This document shows positions 25,498 to 33,030 of a stretch of 35,327 nucleotides of DNA, piece after piece; within the stretch, counting starts at the first letter, position 1; every line of letters starts with the position of its first letter. This stretch comes from an uncultured Verrucomicrobiales bacterium (GTDB lineage: Bacteria > Verrucomicrobiota > Verrucomicrobiia > Limisphaerales > Palsa-1400): contig CAIUEN010000432.1 in assembly GCA_903898185.1 (NCBI GenBank), positions 1-35,327 of the forward strand, written 5' to 3'. The notes below the pieces were generated by a model. The model was not told the origin of the DNA, did not search any database, and was given only the letters and a program-made list of their open reading frames with translations. The position numbers were made by a program, and so were the translations under genes.

Positions 25498-26448
25498 ATG
25501 AAGGACCTGGGATCCGCACATGAACTCCGTGCCGCCATTGATGTCGGCACCAATTCGGTCAAATTGCTTCTGGCTAAAGTCAACAACGGTGAAGTCATTC
25601 CCGTCTCCGAGGAAAGCAAACAAACCCGGCTTGGCAGCGGTTTTTATCTGACACGCCGTTTGCAGTCGGAACCGATCCAAGCCACTGCCGACGCCGTTGC
25701 GGTTTTCGCCGCCAAAGCCCGGCGCTTCGGCGCTTCGCCGATCCGGTTGATTGGAACCAGCGCTATGCGCGACGCCATTAACGCCGCAGAACTTATTGAG
25801 GCAATCCGTCAACGCTCGAACTTGGTCATGGAAGTTATTTCCGGCGAGCAGGAGGCCGAATGGGCATTTTGTGGCGTGATCTCGGACAAGCGTTTGGCCA
25901 CGCTGGCGCTCCTGATTCTGGATGTCGGTGGAGGCAGCAGCGAGTTCATTGTCGGCGAAAATTCCATTCTTACGTTCCGCAACAGCTACCAGCTAGGCAC
26001 CGTCCGAACGCTTGAGTCGCTGAAACTGGGAGACCCGCCCGGATTGGAAGCGATGCAACGTTGTCGTGCCGGAGTGAGCGACTTTATCCGAGAGCAAATT
26101 GCCCCGTCCGTCACTGCCACCCTGCATGCTTGCGTCCAGAAGCCGCAACTGATCGGAACCGGCGGAACCGCAACCATACTCGCTCGGATGGCTGGCAAAA
26201 TGGAGGATTTTAACCGCGATCACATTGAATCGCTTCGCGTGACTTTGGACGAGGTTCGCGCAAATGCCACGTTTTTATGGCAGAACACCATGGCGCGCCG
26301 CCAGCAGATCATCGGGCTGCCGCCAAAACGCGCGGACGTCATCTTGGCGGGCGTTGTCATATACCATGCCATCATGGAAGAGTTCGGATTTTCAGAGCTG
26401 AGAATCAGCGCCCGCAGTCTGCGCTATTCGGCATTGCTGGATAGGTAA
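25498..26448 (+). CDS. Ppx/GppA family phosphatase (exopolyphosphatase or pppGpp phosphohydrolase)
   Basis: This 316-residue protein contains only the sugar-kinase/actin-fold Ppx core, without the C-terminal HD part of long forms. Motifs: AIDVGTNSVKLL (13-24, phosphate 1); RLIGTSAMRDA (83-93); ISGEQEAEW (114-122), with Glu in the position of the catalytic residue; LDVGGGSSEF (141-150, phosphate 2); and LIGTGGTA. It removes terminal phosphate from polyphosphate or from pppGpp; sequence does not separate the two. The ATG lies 7 bp after the ROK gene, suggesting co-transcription. A T-rich hairpin follows about 70 bp after the stop. Confidence 0.88.
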   Translation: MKDLGSAHELRAAIDVGTNSVKLLLAKVNNGEVIPVSEESKQTRLGSGFYLTRRLQSEPIQATADAVAVFAAKARRFGASPIRLIGTSAMRDAINAAELIEAIRQRSNLVMEVISGEQEAEWAFCGVISDKRLATLALLILDVGGGSSEFIVGENSILTFRNSYQLGTVRTLESLKLGDPPGLEAMQRCRAGVSDFIREQIAPSVTATLHACVQKPQLIGTGGTATILARMAGKMEDFNRDHIESLRVTLDEVRANATFLWQNTMARRQQIIGLPPKRADVILAGVVIYHAIMEEFGFSELRISARSLRYSALLDR

Positions 26449-26516
26449 GATTTCCCTCGCCTTATTCTTCCCATCTTTTCCACTCTTCTCCCAATTCCGC
26501 ACTGCCCAAAATAACT

Positions 26517-26546
26517 GCAAAAAATGCATTATTTTTGCTTTTTTTT
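26517..26546 (+). terminator. Intrinsic terminator after the Ppx/GppA gene
   Basis: GCAAAAA at 26517-26523 pairs with TTTTTGC at 26532-26538 around a short loop, followed at once by eight T residues. The stem is AT-rich, so it may be weak. The position, 68 bp after the stop and before the 6S RNA candidate, fits. Confidence 0.5.
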
Positions 26547-26547
26547 C

Positions 26548-26576
26548 TTGAGAAAAACTTGTTTCACGAATAACCT
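26548..26576 (+). promoter_or_regulatory. Candidate sigma-70-type promoter upstream of the 6S RNA
   Basis: TTGAGA (26548-26553) and TAACCT (26571-26576) are separated by 17 bp. Initiation near 26583 would give a leader of about 65 nt before the predicted mature RNA end. Matches are moderate (4 of 6 at the -10), so this is tentative. Confidence 0.3.
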
Positions 26577-26647
26577 AATCACAGTAATAGATCGTTCTGG
26601 AATTGGGGCTGAACGAGTGCTCTTTAGAAATAAGAATTTTGGCTTTA

Positions 26648-26824
26648 ACCCTGCCATGTTCGTGATTAGAAGCAAAGTCCTTGAACCGTAAATTAGTACG
26701 ATAAGGAGCCCGTAATCGGTAGTGGCCGATGTGCCTTTACTGGTGGTCGAAAATTATCGATAGGGGTTCCACTGTGTTCCACAGAGTTCAAAGGAACTGT
26801 TTATACACGGCATTACGGTGGGGT
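26648..26824 (+). ncRNA. ssrS: 6S RNA (regulator of RNA polymerase)
   Basis: This stretch of about 177 nt has 6S features. The 5' end ACCCTGCC pairs with the 3' end GGTGGGGT (8 bp, two wobbles) to form the closing stem. The 5' side carries TGTTCGTGA and then AGTCCTTGAACC, sequences I associate with the 5' half of many bacterial 6S RNAs. The 3' side has the small AGTTC-AAAG-GAACT hairpin. A T-run follows the closing stem. The gene lies just before rarA and the 5-formyl-THF cyclo-ligase gene, and linkage to the cyclo-ligase gene is classical for ssrS. 6S RNA mimics an open promoter and holds the sigma-70 holoenzyme in stationary phase. Ends are approximate. Confidence 0.75.
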
Positions 26825-26874
26825 TTTTTCTTGCAAACAAAGCTGTAGCTATTTTCTTTGCGCTGGTTTAGGTT

Positions 26875-28281
26875 GTGGATGTGACAGGCAAAGACCCAGT
26901 TTCAGGGCCTGACCTGTTTCCTGCCGCGTTGGAACTTCCCACTGCCGAATCAGTCCGGCAGGATACAGATCGGGTGCGTCCGTTGGCGGCGCGAATGCGT
27001 CCCCGCAATCTCGACGAATTCGCCGGGCAACAGCATATTCTTGCTCCCGGCCAGCTTTTGCGTCGCGCCATTGAGGCGGATCGGATTCAATCCCTCATTT
27101 TCTACGGTCCTCCCGGAACTGGTAAAACTTCTCTCGCTCAAATCATCGCCCGCCAGACATCGAGCAAATTCGAGCGATTGAGCGGGGTTGAATCAAATGT
27201 ATCCGACATGCGTCGCGTGCTGGCCAGCGCATCCAACCGGCTCGAAAACAAAGGTCAATCGACCATCCTGTTCATCGATGAGATTCACCGGTTCAACAAA
27301 TCACAGCAGGATGTTCTCCTGCCGGATGTCGAAAGCGGGGTCGTAAGGCTGATCGGCGCAACGACCCATAATCCATTTTTCTTTGTCAATTCACCGCTGG
27401 TTTCGCGATCTCAAATCTTTGAGCTGCAACCATTGAACGAAGCGGATCTTCTAAACTTGCTGCGTCGGGCTTTGGACGATTCGGAGCGCGGATTGGGATA
27501 CCTCCGAATCCAGGCGGACGACAATGCGTTAAGGCATCTGGCGACGGTCGCCGATGGCGACGCTCGCAAGGCGCTCAATTCACTGGAAATCGCCGCAATG
27601 ACCACCGAACCCAATGGCGAGGGCATGATCGTGATCAACATGTCCGTGGCCGAACAGTGCATCCAGAAGAAGGCCATTGTGTACGACGGCGACGGGGATG
27701 CGCATTACGATACGATTTCGGCGTTCATCAAGTCGATGCGCGGAAGCCAGCCTGATGCCGCCCTCTATTGGCTGGCCAAAATGATTCATGCGGGCGAGGA
27801 CCCCCGATTCATCACCCGTCGGATCGTCATTTGCGCGGCGGAGGATGTCGGTTTGGCCGACCCAATGGCGCTGATCTTGGCGAATGCGGCGCACCAAGCA
27901 GCGGAGTTCATCGGCTGGCCGGAGGCGCGGATTCCGATTGCCGAAGCCACAATTTACATCGCCACCGCCAATAAGAGCAATAGCGCCTACACCGCCATTG
28001 ATGCCGCGTTGGAAGATGTGCGAACCGGGCGGACGCTTCCTGTGCCGCAGCATTTGCGTGACACTCATTACGCCGGAGCGCAACGGCTCGGGCACGGCGA
28101 GGGCTACCAGTACGCTCACGATTTCCCAAATCATTTTGCGCTTCAAAACCATTTGGGCGCCGCGCGTCAATATTATACTCCGAGCGACCAGGGCACGGAG
28201 AAGAAGATTGGCGAACGGCTTCAGAAATGGCGGGCGCAGATCCAGTCGCTGCCCGATCCCACATCCAAGCCAACAAAATGA
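26875..28281 (+). CDS. rarA: Replication-associated recombination protein A (AAA+ ATPase)
   Basis: This 468-residue AAA+ protein of the RarA/MgsA/WRNIP1 family acts at stalled replication forks. MRPRNLDEFAGQQHI (41-55) precedes Walker A GPPGTGKT (78-85). Walker B is LFIDEIHRFNKSQQD (132-146), followed by LIGATTHNPFF. The C-terminal MgsA-type region includes DPRFITRRIVICAAEDVGLADP and the end segment with YQYAHDFPNHF. The start is GTG at 26875, with AGG just upstream; an ATG in this region is out of frame. The stop overlaps the next gene by ATGA. Its leader contains the 6S RNA. Confidence 0.93.
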   Translation: MDVTGKDPVSGPDLFPAALELPTAESVRQDTDRVRPLAARMRPRNLDEFAGQQHILAPGQLLRRAIEADRIQSLIFYGPPGTGKTSLAQIIARQTSSKFERLSGVESNVSDMRRVLASASNRLENKGQSTILFIDEIHRFNKSQQDVLLPDVESGVVRLIGATTHNPFFFVNSPLVSRSQIFELQPLNEADLLNLLRRALDDSERGLGYLRIQADDNALRHLATVADGDARKALNSLEIAAMTTEPNGEGMIVINMSVAEQCIQKKAIVYDGDGDAHYDTISAFIKSMRGSQPDAALYWLAKMIHAGEDPRFITRRIVICAAEDVGLADPMALILANAAHQAAEFIGWPEARIPIAEATIYIATANKSNSAYTAIDAALEDVRTGRTLPVPQHLRDTHYAGAQRLGHGEGYQYAHDFPNHFALQNHLGAARQYYTPSDQGTEKKIGERLQKWRAQIQSLPDPTSKPTK

Positions 28282-28877
28282 TTACCGACGCCGTCCTTCA
28301 GAAACGCAAGTTGCGCCAGGAACTCCGCGCCGCAGTCAAAGGCATTTCCGTCGAACAGCGCCGTGAGTGGTCTGGCGCGGCCTGTGCTCTTCTGCGCGAA
28401 CAGCGGGTGTGGCAGGCGGCGAGGTCTGTGCTCTTATACGCGCCTCTTGATGATGAGCTCGACTTGCGACCTTTGGCGCGCGAAGCTCTTGCGGCGGGTA
28501 AAACCGTGGCCCTGCCCCGCTATCTGCCGGAGAGCCGTTCTTATGCCGCATTTGGGGTTCTCGATTTGATTCAGGACTGTGCGCCGGGAAGCTTTGGAAT
28601 CATTGAACCGGCGGCGGGTTGCGCGAACATCCCGATGAACCATCTCGACTTGGTTATCGTCCCTGGGATAGGGTTCGATTCGCAAGGGTATCGGCTGGGG
28701 CGCGGACGGGGTTACTATGACCGTTTGCTGGCGGATGTGACAGGAGTCAAATGCGGAGTTGCGTTTGAGCAGCAAATGACGGGGCAACTTCCCACGGAAT
28801 CACATGATGTGCGAATGGACTGCATACTGACCCCATCGCGCTGGTTGGAAATCACTCGATCAAACCACATAATTTGA
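28278..28877 (+). CDS. 5-formyltetrahydrofolate cyclo-ligase
   Basis: This 199-residue protein converts 5-formyl-THF to 5,10-methenyl-THF with ATP. The N-terminal basic helix (QKRKLRQELR), VLLYAPLDDELDLRPL and the signature GIGFDSQGYRLGRGRGYYDRLL are present. The ATG at 28278 overlaps the rarA stop (ATGA) and gives the standard length; an upstream in-frame start at 28227 would sit inside rarA and add 17 unrelated residues. The stop is one base before the rny ATG. Together with the 6S RNA upstream of rarA this resembles the ssrS-ygfA linkage of other bacteria. Confidence 0.93.
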   Translation: MITDAVLQKRKLRQELRAAVKGISVEQRREWSGAACALLREQRVWQAARSVLLYAPLDDELDLRPLAREALAAGKTVALPRYLPESRSYAAFGVLDLIQDCAPGSFGIIEPAAGCANIPMNHLDLVIVPGIGFDSQGYRLGRGRGYYDRLLADVTGVKCGVAFEQQMTGQLPTESHDVRMDCILTPSRWLEITRSNHII

Positions 28878-28878
28878 G

Positions 28879-30444
28879 ATGAATTGGTCAACAGATTTTA
28901 TTGTCGCAGGAGCAGCAATCTTCCTGATCGGGGTCTTATTGGGAGTTCACTTGTTGCGATGGAAAGACCGCTTTGTGCGTAACGAACTGCTCCAAAAAGA
29001 GCAGTTGCTGCTGGAGAATGCCAAGCGTGAGGCTCAGACCATCATCCGTGAGGCGCGCCTTGACGCCAATGAACAGGCCCTGCAAATCCGCACGGAAGTT
29101 GAACAGCAAATTGCCGCGCAGCATAAGGAACTGGCCGCCCTGCAACAGATTTTCTGTGAACGTGAAGCATCGGTAAACCGCCTGGCCGAGGAATTAGCCA
29201 GGAAGGACCAGTTCTTGAGTGAAAGCGCCAGCAGGTGTGAGAACCAGTTGGCTGAATTGGCCCGGCAGCGAACCGAGGCTGCCGAATTGCTCAAGCAACG
29301 GCGCGCCGAGCTCTCCGCTGTTTCGAAACTCAACGAAAGCGAAGTTCGCACCGCTTTTTTGAAGGAGGTCGAAAGAGAATGCATCCGCGATGCCGCACAA
29401 CTGTCCCAACATATCATGAACGAGGCGCGAGCGAAAACGGAGGAAAAAGCCCGCCTGATCATTACATCTGCCATCCAACGTTACGCGGGGAACCAGATTT
29501 TCGAAATCTCCACATCCACGGTTAGCATCACCAATGAGGAGATCAAAGGACGCATTATCGGGCGTGAAGGACGCAACATTCGCGCATTTGAAGCCGCCAC
29601 GGGAGTGACTGTGCTGATCGATGACACTCCAGGGGCAGTAGTACTCTCGGGCTTCGATCCCGTTCGCCGAGAGATCGCGCGCACGGCAATGGAGCGATTG
29701 ATTCTCGATGGACGCATCCATCCGGCGCGAATCGAAGAGATCGTTTCCAAGGTTTCACAGGAAATCGAAGATCTCGCGCAACACGCCGGTGAAGAAGCCG
29801 TGATAAAGGTGGGCCTGGCACCGCTGCCATTTGAAATCTCAAAACTGTTGGGCCGCTTGAGGTTCCGTCACAGTTACTCGCAGAACATTCTCCAACATTC
29901 GATGGAAGTCGCCCACCTGGCGGGGCTTATGGCTGGGGAATTGGGGGTTGATGTGACCTTGGCCAAACGCACGGGGCTTCTGCACGACATAGGCAAGGCG
30001 GTTAATCACGAAATCGAAGGCCCACATGCCATTGTGGGCGCTGAATTCTTGAAACATCACGGCGAACCCGAAGCCGTCTGGAAAGGCGTGGCCTCGCATC
30101 ATGGCGAATCTTCAACCTCCGGATGGCTCGGCCCGCTGGTCAGCGCCGCTGACGCGCTTAGCGCCTCGCGCCCCGGGGCGCGCTCCGAAACAATTCTCAC
30201 CTACATCAAACGAGTCGATGACCTTGAGAAGCTTGGCGCGTCATTCCCTGGGGTCGAGAAATGCTATGCTCTTCAGGCTGGCCGCGAGCTGCGGGTCATG
30301 GTGCAACCTTCGACTATCACTGATGACGAGGCATACGGACTGGCTCGCAACATGGCGCGCAAGATCGAAAACGAACTTCAATACCCGGGCCAAATCCGCG
30401 TCACTATCGTGCGCGAAACCCGGTGCATCGAGTTCGCCAAATAG
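28879..30444 (+). CDS. rny: Ribonuclease Y
   Basis: This 521-residue membrane-anchored endoribonuclease starts bulk mRNA decay. One N-terminal membrane helix (about 8-27) is followed by a long coiled coil (about 32-200). Then come a KH RNA-binding domain with GRIIGREGRN (224-233) and an HD domain with LLHDIGKA (367-374) as metal site. The C-terminal region ends with VTIVRETRCIEFAK. Domain order and length match the family exactly. It is tightly linked to the cyclo-ligase gene (one-base gap), so rarA, the cyclo-ligase gene and rny probably form one transcript. No terminator hairpin is seen before the repeat element at 30580. Confidence 0.96.
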   Translation: MNWSTDFIVAGAAIFLIGVLLGVHLLRWKDRFVRNELLQKEQLLLENAKREAQTIIREARLDANEQALQIRTEVEQQIAAQHKELAALQQIFCEREASVNRLAEELARKDQFLSESASRCENQLAELARQRTEAAELLKQRRAELSAVSKLNESEVRTAFLKEVERECIRDAAQLSQHIMNEARAKTEEKARLIITSAIQRYAGNQIFEISTSTVSITNEEIKGRIIGREGRNIRAFEAATGVTVLIDDTPGAVVLSGFDPVRREIARTAMERLILDGRIHPARIEEIVSKVSQEIEDLAQHAGEEAVIKVGLAPLPFEISKLLGRLRFRHSYSQNILQHSMEVAHLAGLMAGELGVDVTLAKRTGLLHDIGKAVNHEIEGPHAIVGAEFLKHHGEPEAVWKGVASHHGESSTSGWLGPLVSAADALSASRPGARSETILTYIKRVDDLEKLGASFPGVEKCYALQAGRELRVMVQPSTITDDEAYGLARNMARKIENELQYPGQIRVTIVRETRCIEFAK

Positions 30445-30579
30445 GGCTGATTTTTTCGGACATAAAGGGTGGCAAGTTTGCCGCACAGTGCTCCTTTTCT
30501 GTCAGGCAATCAATAAATACTCCCACTTTTTGGAACCGAAGTTGAACACTCCTTGACCCGTTCAAAGTATAAAACAGCC

Positions 30580-30675
30580 GTAATTGTTCAGGTCGCCGGA
30601 ATAAATTAGCGTCTCGCTGACGCTCGCCGGTGAGAAGGGCACAGGCAAGGATGCCTATGCTACATGAACAGTTAC
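30580..30675 (+). repeat. 96-bp MITE-like element, copy 4, with target duplication
   Basis: The ends are GTAATTGTTCA and TGAACAGTTAC. The flanks AAACAGCC (30572-30579) and AATCAGCC (30676-30683) match at 7 of 8 positions, an 8-bp target duplication. It belongs to the same subtype as copy 5 (both carry GCCGGAATAAATTAGCG). TATAAA at 30568-30573 lies directly at its left edge. The ATG inside its right end (30664) opens the frame of the glycosyltransferase downstream. Confidence 0.92.
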
Positions 30676-30741
30676 AATCAATCAGCCTTGCTACGGTTTA
30701 ATACCTCTGCGAAGGTTTACCGGACTTGCTTAAAACCGGTG

Positions 30742-31500
30742 ATGACCAGCCAGACGCCATATCTGAGTATCGTAGTGCCATGCTTCAACGAAGAAGGCAA
30801 TCTCCATCCATTACAACAAACAATTTGTGACGAGTTGCATAAAATTGAGCTATCTTATGAGCTAATTATAATCGACGATTGCAGCACCGACGGTTCGTGG
30901 GCTGTTCTCAGGCGATTGGCAGAGGGCGACCCTCGAATTCGCGGCCTGCGCTTGGAACGTAACAGCGGGCAGTCCGCCGCGATTTGGGCCGGTCTCAAGG
31001 CAGCTCGTGGACGCTATATCGTGACGATGGATGCGGACTTGCAAAACAGTCCCGAAGATTTGCGCAAGCTATTGGAACAACTCGAACATTGGGATTGCGT
31101 CTGCGGTTCGCGCGTTCAAACCCGCAAGAAGGGCGACTCGTTCGTGCGTCGTGCCTCCTCACGCATAGCCAATTGGGTTCGCAACACGGCCACCAACGAA
31201 CATGTCACCGATTCCGGATGTTGCTACAGGGCGTTCAAGCGGGAGTGCATCGATAATCTCAAGTTCTTCAAAGGAATGCACCGGTTCTTGCCAACTCTGA
31301 TAAAGATTGAGGGCTATTCGGTCACTGAAGTTTCGGTCGGCCACAAGCCACGCCTCTCCGGCCGTAGTCATTATGGCGTGTGGGATCGACTCTTTGCGGC
31401 GTCTTACGACTTGATGGCCATCTGTTGGATGCAGCGACGAATGTTTCGCTATCAGATCGAAGACCGGGTTAACCTGAGCGATCCTGCCAAAAAGAGCTGA
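30742..31500 (+). CDS. Family 2 glycosyltransferase (dolichol-phosphate mannosyltransferase/GtrB-like)
   Basis: This protein of about 252 residues has a complete GT2 GT-A domain: LSIVVPCFNEEGN at the start, IIIDDCSTDGS, the LERNSGQSAAIWAGLKAARG segment, and the metal-binding MDADLQNSPEDL. Later CYRAFKR and HRFLPTLIK match polyprenyl-phosphate glycosyltransferases. Such enzymes load a sugar onto a lipid carrier at the membrane. The usual pair of C-terminal membrane helices is absent; only a weakly hydrophobic stretch (LFAASYDLMAICW) is present. An ATG inside the upstream repeat element (30664) is in frame and would add 26 non-conserved residues, so the ATG at 30742 was chosen. The gene is bracketed by two copies of the 96-bp element in the same orientation. 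Polyprenyl diphosphate synthase, which supplies such carriers, lies 1.5 kb away. Confidence 0.88.
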   Translation: MTSQTPYLSIVVPCFNEEGNLHPLQQTICDELHKIELSYELIIIDDCSTDGSWAVLRRLAEGDPRIRGLRLERNSGQSAAIWAGLKAARGRYIVTMDADLQNSPEDLRKLLEQLEHWDCVCGSRVQTRKKGDSFVRRASSRIANWVRNTATNEHVTDSGCCYRAFKRECIDNLKFFKGMHRFLPTLIKIEGYSVTEVSVGHKPRLSGRSHYGVWDRLFAASYDLMAICWMQRRMFRYQIEDRVNLSDPAKKS

Positions 31501-31586
31501 TAACTGTTCGCCGGAATAAATTAGCGTCTCGCTGACGCTCGCCGGAGATAGGGGCACAGGCAGGGATGCCTATGCTACGTGAACAG
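31500..31586 (+). repeat. 96-bp MITE-like element, copy 5 (shortened)
   Basis: It has the same interior as copy 4, but four bases are missing after the left TAACTGTTC and the right end stops at GTGAACAG without the final TTAC. It starts at the last base of the glycosyltransferase stop codon. A GTG in its right end (31579) is in frame with the DUF167 gene. No target duplication can be read. Confidence 0.8.
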
Positions 31587-31599
31587 AAATGAATTGAGC

Positions 31600-31896
31600 A
31601 TGAGTTTCTTGAAAGCCCAAGCCGATGGCGTTTACCTGGCGGTTAAGCTGCAGCCGCGCGCGTCCAAGACGGAGATTGGCGAACCGATGGGCGACGAACT
31701 GAAGATCAAAGTAACCGCGCCACCGGTCGATGCCGCCGCCAACCAGGCGCTCGTCGATTTGCTGGCCGAAACGTTTGACTGCTCACGCGGCGCGGTGAAG
31801 ATCGTGCGAGGCCAGACGTCGCGACATAAAACGGTGTGGATCGCCGGGGTCAGCGAAAAAACGGCACTGTCTAAACTTCAATGTCCAAAGCTGTAG
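31600..31896 (+). CDS. DUF167/YggU family protein
   Basis: This 98-residue protein has typical DUF167 sequence: VKLQPRASKTEI, LKIKVTAPPVDAAANQALVDLLAETF and VKIVRGQTSRHKTVWIAG. Molecular function is not settled for the family. The ATG at 31600 was chosen because conserved sequence starts shortly after it; an upstream in-frame GTG (31579) lies inside the repeat element. Its 3' end overlaps the last 19 bp of the convergent anti-sigma-like gene. Confidence 0.88.
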   Translation: MSFLKAQADGVYLAVKLQPRASKTEIGEPMGDELKIKVTAPPVDAAANQALVDLLAETFDCSRGAVKIVRGQTSRHKTVWIAGVSEKTALSKLQCPKL

Positions 31897-32348
31897 GAGA
31901 CAGCGGCGGGCCTGCCTTCAAAGCTTTGAAACAGGGAAGGCTTGGGTGCAGAGTCGTTGGTGGCAGAGGTGAAATTGTCATACCCGCGGACATGGAGATC
32001 TGGAAATTGAGTCGAATCCTCATGGCTGGGATTCAGGTTTGAAAACGCGCCTATGTCCCATGGCTCCAAAGGGTTGCGCTGCTGAGCCATTTGCTCTGTG
32101 CGCAGATGCAACGAATAACCCAAGCCGGCGGCAAACGTGCCACAGAAGGCCAGTCCCAAGGCGTACGCCATGGCGGGCCGGAAAACAAACACCCGCGCCA
32201 ACTTTTCCATGAATGTAGGTTCCTCGCGCTCAATCCGGCTCAGTATCCGGCCTGGCAATTGATTGAAGTAGCCCGGGGGTGGCTGCTCGTACCTTTTTAA
32301 AGCCAAAAGCTTGCGAAGCGCTTCAAAGTTGTCCGATTCGGCATTCAT
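31878..32348 (-). CDS. Putative anti-sigma factor (single-pass membrane protein)
   Basis: This 156-residue protein has a cytoplasmic N-terminal part of about 55 residues, one membrane helix (about 58-80, RPAMAYALGLAFCGTFAAGLGYSL in two parts) and a polar C-terminal domain. It begins 6 bp after the stop of the ECF sigma gene. Position and topology are those of an anti-sigma factor that holds its sigma at the membrane. I see no zinc-binding HxxxCxxC motif, so assignment rests on context. Its 3' end overlaps the convergent DUF167 gene by 19 bp. Confidence 0.65.
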   Translation of the reverse strand: MNAESDNFEALRKLLALKRYEQPPPGYFNQLPGRILSRIEREEPTFMEKLARVFVFRPAMAYALGLAFCGTFAAGLGYSLHLRTEQMAQQRNPLEPWDIGAFSNLNPSHEDSTQFPDLHVRGYDNFTSATNDSAPKPSLFQSFEGRPAAVSYSFGH

Positions 32349-32354
32349 TGCTAA

Positions 32355-32969
32355 TTATTCGAGATAGTCTGACAAATAAGCCTGTAATTGCTGACGGGCA
32401 TAAAACAGGCGCGACCGCACAGTGCCTACATTGCAATTCATCATCTTGCCAATCTCCTCGTGGGAGACGCCTTGAATATCATACAATGTCACTACCATTC
32501 TGTGTTGTTCTGACAGTCTCTGCATTGCTTCGTTCAATTTATTTTGAAGCTCGGCGAGATTGAGGTCTCGCTCGGGAGTTTTTTCCGACATGAGAGAGAG
32601 CAAATCCGGATCGTGCTCCGCGTTCAAGTCCATATCATCGAGGCTCATATGCATGCGGTTCTTCCTTTGTTTGAAGAAGTTTATGGTCTTGTTCACCGCG
32701 ATGCGATAGATCCAAGTGTAGAAACTGGAATCGCCCTTGAACAATTTTAGAGCCCGATAAGCCTTGATGAAGGTTTCCTGCGTAAGATCATTGGCATCTT
32801 CGTGGTTGGAGGTCATGTGATAGACCGTCGCGTAAATGCGCTCCTGGTAACGCCGGATCAACTCGTCATAAGCGCGAATATCCTCACGCTGAGCGCGTTG
32901 CACTAATTCAAAGTCTTCTGGTCCTGGCTTTGGATCATTTGGGTCTGTCTCAATGGCCGGTGGAGGCAT
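32355..32969 (-). CDS. ECF-type RNA polymerase sigma factor (RpoE-like)
   Basis: This protein of about 204 residues has sigma region 2 (AYDELIRRYQERIYATVYHM, DANDLTQETFIKAYRAL, FYTWIYRIAVNKTINFFKQRK) and region 4 with its helix-turn-helix (GVSHEEIGKMMNCNVGTVRSRLFYARQ in two parts). The linker is long and acidic (SLDDMDLNAEHDPDLL). It directs RNA polymerase to a stress or envelope regulon whose promoters are not evident here. The ATG at 32969 follows GGAAAG; a TTG at 33011 would add 14 residues. The anti-sigma-like gene follows after 6 bp. Confidence 0.92.
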   Translation of the reverse strand: MPPPAIETDPNDPKPGPEDFELVQRAQREDIRAYDELIRRYQERIYATVYHMTSNHEDANDLTQETFIKAYRALKLFKGDSSFYTWIYRIAVNKTINFFKQRKNRMHMSLDDMDLNAEHDPDLLSLMSEKTPERDLNLAELQNKLNEAMQRLSEQHRMVVTLYDIQGVSHEEIGKMMNCNVGTVRSRLFYARQQLQAYLSDYLE

Positions 32970-33030
32970 TGCATGTCTTTCCAGTTGCGCTGTGTTCAAT
33001 AGTAACTCCAATCACAATTATCTGATCACT

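Noticed and set aside
28227-28277. Upstream extension of the cyclo-ligase gene
   Set aside because: It lies inside rarA and encodes non-family sequence; the ATGA overlap at 28278 is the natural start.
30542-30573. Promoter for the glycosyltransferase from TTGAAC or TTGACC with TATAAA
   Set aside because: The spacers are 20 and 9 bp, outside the usual range, so I did not list it as a promoter.
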